Source of the DNA: Leptospira brenneri
Lineage (GTDB): Bacteria > Spirochaetota > Leptospiria > Leptospirales > Leptospiraceae
Assembly (NCBI RefSeq): GCF_002812125.1
Contig: NZ_NPDQ01000001.1
Span: 640,883 to 704,882 of the forward strand
Length of the DNA: 64,000 nucleotides
Direction: 5' to 3'
Position numbers and translations under genes: made by a program. This document shows, piece after piece, positions 56,949-64,000 of this stretch (positions are counted from its first letter, which is position 1; every line of letters starts with the position of its first letter). A model generated the notes under the pieces. That model did no database searches. It saw only the letters and a list, made by a program, of their open reading frames with translations, and was not told the DNA's origin.

Positions 56949-58079
56949 CTAGGCTGCGTGATAAAGGATACTCTCTTCTAAAGATTGATATGCTGCTTTG
57001 ATCCAAACATCGAATTTAATTCCCGGGATAGACTGGTTAGAGTATCCAAGTGCTACTTCAGATGGATAGCCTAAACTATCTAGTTCTTCTATGAACTGCT
57101 TAAAAAATTCAGAAAAATCATCTAGTTTATCATTGGAAATGATACTTGCGTATAAATTATTTTCCAATTGGTACAAACCTAATCCAAGAACCGCATTTTG
57201 TTTCCCAAGTAAGTTGAGTCCAATGGCAATTTCTGTTTGAAAGTTTGTATCAATGAATTTGAACAAAATGAGAGTTACTTTCTCTTGGGATTCAAATGCT
57301 GACTTTGCCATCCCGTAAAAATGGGATACATTGAAAAGTTTTGAAACTGGATGTTTCGTAACCTTTACATATTCTTTTTTTGTCATAATTTTTTCTGAGA
57401 TGATTGTTGATTTTTCCCAGAAAGATTGAATTTCGGATTCATTCCAAGATTCTTTGGTCGAAAAACATAAAAACCCAAATAAATGTGCGTTCATTGTAAG
57501 AGGAATGTATAATCGTCGTTTGTCGAATGAAATCGCAGGAAGTAGTTCTTTAATTCTTCCTTCTTCGTATTCCTCCCATTCGATGGGATTGTCATCAGTT
57601 TCTACCATCATTCCGGCCTTTTGCCAGTAACATTCTTTAAAATCTTTCCCATCATAATATACGTATTGGATGGAGGTAAGTTTTTCTGTGATAAAAGGGA
57701 ATGGAAATTCCTTTACCGTTTCGCAAAACAGCAAACGTTCTTCAGAATGAATCGATTCTCTTGCCAGTAAAACGGGATCTTTTTTCCAGAGAATGTCTTT
57801 TGGTTTTGGTTCTTTGTTGGATGCTTCTACTGGTAGCGATGTTTCTGTATCAAAAACGACATCAGGTTCTTTTGATGGGTCAGAAGGATTTTTTTGATTT
57901 AAGAGATGGGATGTTTCCGTGTTTTGGTTTGGTTTTTGAAAGTCCAAACTATATAAAAACAAAGTGAGTAGCAAACAAGAAACGGTGAGGAGGGTAAAAC
58001 TCACCCAGGAAAAATAAATTGTATATTGGAGGATGAGTCCAATGACAAAAAAAATTGTGGGAATTGTATATCGTTTCAT
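56949..58079 (-). CDS. Membrane protein with GAF-like and degenerate GGDEF-like regions
   Basis: The 376-residue protein has two membrane helices at about residues 5-45, a polar linker, and a region (about 115-240) resembling a GAF fold (RRLYIPLTMNAHLFGFLCFS). Its C-terminus (about 255-376) has the length and rhythm of a GGDEF domain but no GGDEF signature: the site reads GLGLYQLENNLYASII. It would not make c-di-GMP but could bind a ligand. It is first in the operon with the CheX-like gene. The domain calls are by eye. Confidence 0.6.
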   Translation of the reverse strand: MKRYTIPTIFFVIGLILQYTIYFSWVSFTLLTVSCLLLTLFLYSLDFQKPNQNTETSHLLNQKNPSDPSKEPDVVFDTETSLPVEASNKEPKPKDILWKKDPVLLARESIHSEERLLFCETVKEFPFPFITEKLTSIQYVYYDGKDFKECYWQKAGMMVETDDNPIEWEEYEEGRIKELLPAISFDKRRLYIPLTMNAHLFGFLCFSTKESWNESEIQSFWEKSTIISEKIMTKKEYVKVTKHPVSKLFNVSHFYGMAKSAFESQEKVTLILFKFIDTNFQTEIAIGLNLLGKQNAVLGLGLYQLENNLYASIISNDKLDDFSEFFKQFIEELDSLGYPSEVALGYSNQSIPGIKFDVWIKAAYQSLEESILYHAA

Positions 58080-58156
58080 GATGACTTAGCCGTTACTCAA
58101 TATAACGGGTAAAATGGGGATTCGCTGAACTGATTTTCCTTTTCCGCTAGGGGCAA

Positions 58157-58897
58157 ATGAAACTCTATTCTGAATTGGCCGAATACTATTTTACCATCGA
58201 AGAAGCTAGTCGCAAGTTTTCAGAAGAAATCCTCTTTCTGCGGGATACATTTAAGCGACATAAAATCCATACGGTTTTAGACATTGGATGCGGGACGGGA
58301 GAACACATTAAGGAACTCCAAGGAATGGGATTCAAACCACTAGGAGTGGACGGATCTCCTCGTATGCTCGAGATTGCAAAAGTTAGATTTCCCCATTGCC
58401 AGTTTGAATTGGGTAAAATGGAAAACTACGTCGCCAAACAACCTGTAGATTCTGTCATTTGTCTGTATGGGACTTTTAATTATCTTATTAATGATGATTT
58501 GGTTCAAAACTTCCTTCGAAATTGTCATAAAAATTTAAAACAAGCGGGACTTCTCGTTTTGGAAATCTGGAATGCAGACCCAATTCACAGAATCAAACGA
58601 AAGCCAATCACGACAGTGAGTAATGTAAGGCAAGGGGCAACATCGATTCGCCGAAATCGTGGTTTTCGATTAACAAGAGCAGATGATGTTGCTATTGTAG
58701 AAGTAAATTATGTATATAATTTGAATCAAAAGGATTTAAAAGACAAACATACGATGCGTGTGTTTCACTTTCCACAAGTGCGGAATTTCTTAGACGATAA
58801 TAAATTTGATGTTCTGCATGTTTATAGCAATTACGACGGAGAAAAATATACAAAAACGGGAGCAAGGATGCTCATCGTAGCCAAAAAGAGGTCTTGA
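58157..58897 (+). CDS. Class I SAM-dependent methyltransferase
   Basis: The 246-residue enzyme has motif I VLDIGCGTGEHIKELQ, the acidic GVDGSPRMLEIAK turn, and a motif IV-like VICLYGTFNYLI. No substrate-specific feature is recognised. It is monocistronic or the first gene before lpdA, 43 bases ahead. Confidence 0.88.
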   Translation: MKLYSELAEYYFTIEEASRKFSEEILFLRDTFKRHKIHTVLDIGCGTGEHIKELQGMGFKPLGVDGSPRMLEIAKVRFPHCQFELGKMENYVAKQPVDSVICLYGTFNYLINDDLVQNFLRNCHKNLKQAGLLVLEIWNADPIHRIKRKPITTVSNVRQGATSIRRNRGFRLTRADDVAIVEVNYVYNLNQKDLKDKHTMRVFHFPQVRNFLDDNKFDVLHVYSNYDGEKYTKTGARMLIVAKKRS

Positions 58898-58940
58898 CTT
58901 TCTTTTTTTTGTACGGTATCCCAATCTATCGGGAGATCCT

Positions 58941-60368
58941 ATGTCCAATCCAAACCATTTCCAAGTGATCGTTATTGGAGGAGGGCCTGGCGGTTATGTC
59001 GCGGCCATCCGAGCCGCACAATTAGGTTTACAAACATGTATTGTGGAACGCGAAAAACTCGGGGGGGTTTGTTTGAACTGGGGTTGTATCCCCACCAAAG
59101 CCTTGTTAGAAAGTGCCCATGTGCTTGAACATTTAAAACATGCGGCAAGTTTCGGACTTTCTTGTGATAATATCAAAGCCGACTTTGAAGCAGTGATCAA
59201 AAGATCAAGATCTGTTGCGGACCAAATGGCCAAAGGTGTTGAATTTCTGATGAAGAAAAACAAAATCACTGTGGTAAATGGTGAAGCTCGTTTTCAAAAT
59301 TCCAAAACCATCCAAGTCAAAACAAATTCTGGAGAAGAGATTTCTTATACAGCGGATTTTTATATTTTAGCAGTGGGTGCTAAGAATAAAGCTCTTCCTT
59401 TTTTGCCATTCGACGGTAAACGAGTGTTATCTGCAAGGGATGCAATGAACGAACCAAAAGTAATTCCTAATCTTGCCATCATTGGAGCTGGTGCCATTGG
59501 AGTGGAGTTTGCTGATTTTTATGCGAGTATGGGATCAAAGGTGACAATCGTTGAATTCCAAGACCATCTTCTTCCTAACGAAGACTTAGAAATATCCGGA
59601 ATCCTTGAGAGAAGTTTTAAAAAACGAGGGATTGAACAATACTTAAGTTATGGAGTGGAAACTGCTTCGGTTTCTGAATCGGGAGTGGAACTCACTTTAC
59701 AGGATCGTAAATCGGCAAAAAAAGAAAAGTTAAACTTTGATAAGGTGATTGTTGGAGTGGGAATCACTCCGAATACTAATTCTATTGGTTTGGATGAAAT
59801 CGGGGTTAAACTAAAAAACGGATTAATTGACTTTGTTGGTAACTATCGCTCTACAGTGGATCATATTTATGCGATTGGGGATTGTATTCCTACACCAGCT
59901 CTTGCACATGTGGCTAGCGCAGAAGGGATCCGTGCGGCAGAAGATATATCTGTGCGACTCGGAAATCCTCATCATTTACAAATAACAAGACTAAACTATT
60001 CTTATATCCCAGGTTGTACCTATTGCCATCCAGAAGTGGCGAGTCTCGGTCTTACAGAGGAAAAAGCCAAAGCACAAGGGTATGAAATCTCAGTAGGGAA
60101 ATTTCCTTTCACGGCAAGTGGAAGAGCCCAGGCCCAAGGAGACACTACTGGGATGGTGAAAATTGTTTCTGATAAAAAACACGGTGAAATTTTAGGAGCC
60201 CATATCATTGGCAGTGGGGCAACAGAGATGATCGCAGAGCTTACATTAGGTGCCAATATGGAGATCACGGTAAAGGAACTTGCAAATACGATCCACGCAC
60301 ACCCAACTTTGGCAGAAGGAATTATGGAAAGTGCCGCGGCAGTGCTTGGTGAAGCGATTAATATATAA
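58941..60368 (+). CDS. lpdA: Dihydrolipoyl dehydrogenase
   Basis: The 475-residue flavoprotein has an FAD motif VIGGGPGGYVAAIRAAQLG, redox-active Cys44 and Cys49 in GGVCLNWGCIPTKALL, an NAD motif IIGAGAIGVEFADFYASMG, DHIYAIGDC and the C-terminal His-Glu pair in IHAHPTLAEGIMESA. It reoxidises lipoamide in 2-oxoacid dehydrogenase or glycine-cleavage complexes. The E1 and E2 genes are not nearby. Confidence 0.96.
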   Translation: MSNPNHFQVIVIGGGPGGYVAAIRAAQLGLQTCIVEREKLGGVCLNWGCIPTKALLESAHVLEHLKHAASFGLSCDNIKADFEAVIKRSRSVADQMAKGVEFLMKKNKITVVNGEARFQNSKTIQVKTNSGEEISYTADFYILAVGAKNKALPFLPFDGKRVLSARDAMNEPKVIPNLAIIGAGAIGVEFADFYASMGSKVTIVEFQDHLLPNEDLEISGILERSFKKRGIEQYLSYGVETASVSESGVELTLQDRKSAKKEKLNFDKVIVGVGITPNTNSIGLDEIGVKLKNGLIDFVGNYRSTVDHIYAIGDCIPTPALAHVASAEGIRAAEDISVRLGNPHHLQITRLNYSYIPGCTYCHPEVASLGLTEEKAKAQGYEISVGKFPFTASGRAQAQGDTTGMVKIVSDKKHGEILGAHIIGSGATEMIAELTLGANMEITVKELANTIHAHPTLAEGIMESAAAVLGEAINI

Positions 60369-60415
60369 GGTGGGGAAGAAAATATAGTTCATTATGCGAA
60401 AGGCAACTTAGATTA

Positions 60416-60622
60416 ATGAAGCAATATAAATCCTGTTTAGGAGTTTCTGAATTATCGAATTGGAAATTCTTTTATAAGGAAACTTCAAATGGTATTTATC
60501 ACTTTTTGGGATTACGGAATTCCGGAAATGAAGTTTCTTATCATGGAGAAGGTTACGATGAAGTTCTTTCAAAATGTATCGAATTTGCTAAAATAGTAGA
60601 AAAGAACATACAAAATATTTAA
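60416..60622 (+). CDS. Small hypothetical protein
   Basis: The 68-residue frame is soluble, with two Cys and aromatic residues (LSNWKFFYKETSNGIYHFLGL) and a C-terminal helix (EVLSKCIEFAKIVEKNI). I recognise no family. AAAGG lies about 13 bases before the ATG. Codon use looks ordinary, so a real gene is plausible but unproven. Confidence 0.45.
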   Translation: MKQYKSCLGVSELSNWKFFYKETSNGIYHFLGLRNSGNEVSYHGEGYDEVLSKCIEFAKIVEKNIQNI

Positions 60623-60684
60623 GAATTAAACTCATTGTTCAGGTTTTGTATCACTTCGCCTAAAGGTCCAATCTCCCGCGCCAT

Positions 60685-60775
60685 TTGTGCTGAGCTTGCC
60701 GAAGTAGTGATAGAAGCGGAAATCCTTTCGCAAATGCGAAAGATTGCAGCGGATAGCACGGTCGGTTTAGGATAG
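60685..60775. repeat. Structured, probably dispersed intergenic element
   Basis: This stretch is richer in G+C than its surroundings and encodes no credible protein. It holds a hairpin of CTTTCGCA (60725-60732) with TGCGAAAG (60735-60742), extendable by AAT/ATT across one bulge. The hairpin is flanked by the near-repeats GATAGAAGCGGA and GATTGCAGCGGA. The form suggests a REP-like or small-RNA element. Confidence 0.45.
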
Positions 60776-60833
60776 ATTTTTTTCACCTAACTAATTCGAG
60801 GCGCCCGTCTCTTCTCTCTCTCTGAGGTCTATC

Positions 60834-61679
60834 TTACCCTTCTTTTATCCCCAAACATCGTTGCATCCATTCCCATGTTTCTTTTGGTCTTTCAAAAGGG
60901 AAAAAATGTGTGAACCCAGGAAAGATAGTAACATCTGACTTTGGATTTACTTTTGTGAGTAGGTTTGCAAGTTTTGGGCTACAAACTTCGAACTTTTCGG
61001 GAATGGCAATATGGTTTTCGGTTTTGATTCCATAAAAGTTTTTGAATACATGAAAGTGCGCATGTCCAAAGATCCTGGCTTCCACTCTTGGATCGCAACA
61101 AAGTTTGACTTCCGTTTCGTTACCTGTGCTTTCAAAACAAGAATTTAGATAATCTTCAAAGATGGACGGTTCAAAGTTGGCAAAGGCAGGGAATTTTTTA
61201 AATGACCGCCTAACAAGTTCAATAGATTTAAAATGGCTTCTTCTTTTTTTTGCTCCTGTTGCAAGAGGGTTCTCTAAAAATTTGGAAAGCAAGATCATCT
61301 TCCAACCTAGGATAACAGGATCCATCGCTAAGACTTTTTCAAATCGATCCGGTGCTTTTGCTGCTGCCAAAAGAGAAGAGGCTCCGCCGAGTGAATGGCC
61401 AATGATATTTGTTTTGGTAATCGATTCGTGATCGAGTAAAGCCAAAATTTGGTCTCGGAACACGTTCCAATTATTAAACTCTAAACTGAACTCAGAACGA
61501 CCATGTCCTAAAAAATCAGGAGCAATCACACGGTAGTGTTTTGATAATAATTGAAAGTAATACTGGTAACAACCGGCACTATAGCCATTGGCATGACAGA
61601 AAACGAGAACGGGACCCGGAGTTTCCGAATCTAAGTAGGCACATTCCCAGTTTCTGAACTGAAAGGATTTTGATTTCAT
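60834..61679 (-). CDS. Alpha/beta hydrolase
   Basis: From the ATG at 61679 the product is 281 residues. It has VLVFCHANGYSAGCYQYYF as oxyanion strand, the nucleophile elbow NIIGHSLGGASSLLAA and a C-terminal catalytic His in FPGFTHFFPFERP. It is a cytoplasmic esterase/lipase-like enzyme of unknown substrate. A longer start at 61733 overlaps the divergent gene at 61728 and adds 18 residues without similarity; GGGAAGGG lies before the preferred start. Confidence 0.87.
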   Translation of the reverse strand: MKSKSFQFRNWECAYLDSETPGPVLVFCHANGYSAGCYQYYFQLLSKHYRVIAPDFLGHGRSEFSLEFNNWNVFRDQILALLDHESITKTNIIGHSLGGASSLLAAAKAPDRFEKVLAMDPVILGWKMILLSKFLENPLATGAKKRRSHFKSIELVRRSFKKFPAFANFEPSIFEDYLNSCFESTGNETEVKLCCDPRVEARIFGHAHFHVFKNFYGIKTENHIAIPEKFEVCSPKLANLLTKVNPKSDVTIFPGFTHFFPFERPKETWEWMQRCLGIKEG

Positions 61680-61727
61680 TTTTCTATTTGACCCTTCCCG
61701 ATTTAGATCGGATTTTGTCTCTATCCC

Positions 61728-62117
61728 ATGCAATTCCAGGTCATCCTCTTCTTCTGTATAGCCGTATTCTTCAATGCCTTGGCTAATATTTTAATCAAAT
61801 CTTCATCCTTACAAGATCATACAAAAACATTGTCAGGTGGTCTTTGGGATACAATCTTTACGGTATTCAATCCTTACTTTATTGGTGGGCTTGCCAGTTT
61901 TGGTTTGGCTCTGCTTGGATATCGATATGTTTTGGGTAAAGGTTTGAAACTTTCTCTAGCTTATCCTGTGTTCACTTCTAGTGGTTTTATTATTGTTCTC
62001 ATTGCTTCGTCTCTCTTCTTTAAAGAAAGGTTAAACTTAACGCAATGGTTAGGGATTGCTTTTATTTTGATCGGTGTTTGGCTTACCGCCTTGCAGATGT
62101 TTGATGTTAAGTCTTGA
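61728..62117 (+). CDS. Small SMR/EamA-like membrane protein
   Basis: The 129-residue protein has four membrane helices and the small-multidrug-resistance/EamA half-domain pattern: FFNALANILIKSSS in helix 1, GKGLKLSLAYPVFTSSGFIIVLIAS in helix 3 and LTQWLGIAFILIGVWL in helix 4. It probably works as a dimer. The cargo could be a lipid-linked sugar (ArnE-like) or a drug. It overlaps the sulfatase-fold gene by four bases (TTGA), hinting at an envelope-lipid role. Confidence 0.8.
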   Translation: MQFQVILFFCIAVFFNALANILIKSSSLQDHTKTLSGGLWDTIFTVFNPYFIGGLASFGLALLGYRYVLGKGLKLSLAYPVFTSSGFIIVLIASSLFFKERLNLTQWLGIAFILIGVWLTALQMFDVKS

Positions 62118-63910
62118 AAACTGAATCGTTTTTTATAAAAACAAAATTATTACTTCTTTTATCTTGCCTTTCCTTTTTTTTCCTTTGTAAAAAAACAGAT
62201 TCAGTGTCAAATGCTGAATCTGTTCCTCTGACATCAAAACGTTACAATGTTCTTTGGATAGTGATCGATTCTCTTCGTGGTGATATCATCGGTCGTTACG
62301 GAGTGACACCTAACTTAGATTTGTTTCAGAAAAATGCAGTGTCCTTTCAATACCATTTGGTAAATGCTGCTTGGACTAGGCCCTCTACACTTGTTTTTTT
62401 TACTGGGAAATATGCTTCAGCAAATCCAGTTAATTTCTGGGACTACCCCACAACAAAATCGGAAGTGGATGCTTTCTATCGAACAGAAAAAAAGCCTCTC
62501 CCTAAATTACTAAAAGAAAATTCATTTGTTACCTATATGGTGGGAAACAATCCATTTTTAACAGATAAATATGGTCTTGGGGTAGATGTCGGCTTTGATC
62601 AGTTATATGATTTTTCAAACTATAGCGAAGACACGCGAAAAATTACCAAAAAAACTTTTGAAGTATTAGAAGAAATCGCAACGCACGAAAAACCTTTTTT
62701 CCTATTCTTAAACTATAATGATCCGCACAAACCATACACTCCACCATCTGGATTTACAGATCGAATCCGGACCAATGAAGTACTGGATGAAAAAAAAGAA
62801 AATTATCTTGGAGAAGTTGCTTTTGTAGATGAGGAACTGGGAAAGGTTTTTGAAACACTAAAAACGAAAAACCTCTGGGATAACACGATCATCCTGATCA
62901 CGGCTGACCATGGTGAGGTGATGAACACAGCTCATGCCATTTCTCCTTTTACGGGAACTAATACATACTATGGACATGGTCAGGATTTGTTTTTAGAAAA
63001 CATTCATGTACCACTTCTTATCAAACTCCCAGGGAATTTGGTAAAGGGGATAGTCTCTAATATGACAAGGTCGATTGATCTATTCCCAACCATTCTAGAT
63101 TACCTCGGACTTACCATTCCCAAATCGATTCATGGAAAATCACTTCGACCATTGATTGAAAAAACAGAGACCATAAAGCGAACCTATTACGGAGAAACTC
63201 GCTTCACTCAAGGGTATGGCGAGGGATCGGAATTTCTTTTGCAGAGGTCTTATCGATTTCATGAACTGGGAAAGTTTTGGCAAGGTTCTGTCGGAAGTGA
63301 GTTTTATTTATATTCTGATGTAAAGAAAGATCCCAACCAAGAAAATCCATTAAGGATTTCGAATATAGCTTCTTTAAAAGATATGAAATTAAACCCAAGT
63401 TTGGAAAAGAAAATCCAACGGTTTTGGAAACAAATCCGTTCGATGGAACCAAAACTCCCACTCTATCATTTATCGATCCAACCTGAGTCTGCAGATACAG
63501 AGATTCAGATTCGAGTGCCTAGTGGAACCATTCGGATGGCTTCCATTCCTGATGATGTTATTTTGGAGGAAAAAGGAAAGTTCGTATCGGTTCATACAAA
63601 ACGGATGAAACCCTTTGAAATCAGTTTTGAAGTATATCCCGATGTAAGTTTCCCTGAGTTTGATGTTTTGTTCTCTAAAAAACAGATTCCAAAATCAGAA
63701 ATCTTCACAGGATATTTTGGAGTGAGTATGGACTCCTGTCATTCCAACTGTGATTTGTTATACGAATCTGGGTCGAAACGTCCGGTGATTCATCCGAATG
63801 CAAAAGTTTATTTTTGGAAGGAAGGTGGACAGAAAAAAAACTATTCATCCAAACAAGAACTAGGAACTGATGCTTTAGAAATTCTCAAAAAACAAGGTTA
63901 TGTGCAGTAA
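62114..63910 (+). CDS. Sulfatase-fold lipoprotein with Thr at the nucleophile position
   Basis: The 598-residue protein starts at a TTG overlapping the upstream stop and has a lipoprotein signal (LSFFFLC, Cys25). The alkaline-phosphatase/sulfatase domain covers about residues 43-430. Metal-binding Asp52 lies in WIVIDSLRGD; TRPSTLVFFTGKY (Thr88) follows, then PHKPYTPPSGF, ITADHGEVM and YGHGQDLFLENIHVPLLIKLP. Thr88 takes the place of the formylglycine-forming Cys/Ser, as in LtaS- and EptA-type phospho-transferases, so it may move phosphoglycerol or phosphoethanolamine rather than cleave sulfate. The C-terminal 160 residues are beta-rich. Confidence 0.85.
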   Translation: MKTESFFIKTKLLLLLSCLSFFFLCKKTDSVSNAESVPLTSKRYNVLWIVIDSLRGDIIGRYGVTPNLDLFQKNAVSFQYHLVNAAWTRPSTLVFFTGKYASANPVNFWDYPTTKSEVDAFYRTEKKPLPKLLKENSFVTYMVGNNPFLTDKYGLGVDVGFDQLYDFSNYSEDTRKITKKTFEVLEEIATHEKPFFLFLNYNDPHKPYTPPSGFTDRIRTNEVLDEKKENYLGEVAFVDEELGKVFETLKTKNLWDNTIILITADHGEVMNTAHAISPFTGTNTYYGHGQDLFLENIHVPLLIKLPGNLVKGIVSNMTRSIDLFPTILDYLGLTIPKSIHGKSLRPLIEKTETIKRTYYGETRFTQGYGEGSEFLLQRSYRFHELGKFWQGSVGSEFYLYSDVKKDPNQENPLRISNIASLKDMKLNPSLEKKIQRFWKQIRSMEPKLPLYHLSIQPESADTEIQIRVPSGTIRMASIPDDVILEEKGKFVSVHTKRMKPFEISFEVYPDVSFPEFDVLFSKKQIPKSEIFTGYFGVSMDSCHSNCDLLYESGSKRPVIHPNAKVYFWKEGGQKKNYSSKQELGTDALEILKKQGYVQ

Positions 63911-63979
63911 GAAATTGAATTAAATGGTAGGTTCAAGAATCTAATGCAACAAATCCCGATAATATAAATCGGAGAAAAA

Positions 63980-64000
63980 ATGGCAAAATACACGAGAATT
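63980..64000 (+). CDS. Start of a further gene, cut by the window edge
   Basis: An ATG with GGAG eight to five bases upstream opens a frame MAKYTRI that runs off the right end. Seven codons are too few for identification. Confidence 0.5.

Noticed and set aside
58894..58922. Sigma-70-like promoter for lpdA (TTGACT, 17-base spacer, TATCCC)
   Set aside because: The -35 is good but the -10 matches only in its first three bases, in a T-rich background. Not strong enough to list.
1..64000. Insertion sequences, prophage, tRNA, rRNA or CRISPR array
   Set aside because: I found no transposase or phage proteins, no cloverleaf in the short gaps and no regularly spaced repeats.

Overview
The window looks like a chromosomal segment of a spirochaete of the genus Leptospira, most likely from the saprophytic (L. 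biflexa/L. meyeri-like) side. This is inferred from gene content, not from a search: low-to-middling G+C, periplasmic-flagellum genes (a FliG-type protein, FliH and a very large TPR protein resembling the spirochaetal flagellar collar protein FlcA), many spirochaete-style lipoprotein signals, several 7TM-DISM receptors, and late cobalamin-assembly genes. It is gene-dense. No stretch over 300 bases lacks a gene, and I see no rRNA, tRNA, insertion sequence, prophage or CRISPR array.

Layout. 1-3.5 kb (-): an FMN-dependent glutamate-synthase-like enzyme running off the left edge, then a PAS histidine kinase with a stand-alone receiver. 3.6-5.6 kb: ssb, a lipoprotein and a DUF3332 protein. 5.8-11.5 kb (+): MBOAT acyltransferase, PilZ protein, NAD(P)-binding protein, DUF374 acyltransferase, metK, a C-terminal transketolase subunit and clpS. 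11.6-20.5 kb: a CBM48 protein, the FlcA-like protein, a WecG/TagA-type glycosyltransferase, an unknown membrane protein coupled to an MFS transporter, and mtnC. 20.5-33 kb is the regulatory core. A minus-strand operon reads fliG-like, fliH, two 7TM-DISM receptors with kinase-like tails, a Crp/Fnr regulator and nnrS. Diverging from it is a tandem pair of 7TM-DISM class III nucleotide cyclases. 33-47.6 kb: aldehyde dehydrogenase, double hemerythrin, gatB, cobT/cobS/cobC, dnaE, a membrane AraC regulator, an acyl-CoA-ligase-like enzyme and an M23 peptidase. 47.6-51.8 kb (+): sigma factor, unknown protein, CHAT protease and Cys-cluster protein. 51.9-58 kb: phasin-like protein, mtnA-msrA, then a minus-strand operon of a GAF/GGDEF-like membrane protein, CheX-like protein, alpha/beta hydrolase and FapA. 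58-64 kb: methyltransferase, lipoamide dehydrogenase, a small unknown gene, a structured intergenic element, alpha/beta hydrolase, SMR-like protein and a sulfatase-fold lipoprotein.

The strongest candidate for an undescribed system is at 20.5-33 kb. The two cyclases have lost complementary halves of the class III active site: one lacks a metal-binding Asp, the other lacks the Asn/Arg transition-state pair. They therefore look like an obligate heterodimer with one working site, analogous to the C1/C2 halves of animal adenylyl cyclases. In the divergent operon, both receptors lack the phospho-acceptor His, and one retains an intact ATPase domain. They are translationally coupled to FliH and followed by a Crp/Fnr regulator that could in principle read the cyclic nucleotide. 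The second candidate is the sigma factor-CHAT protease operon at 47.6-51.8 kb.
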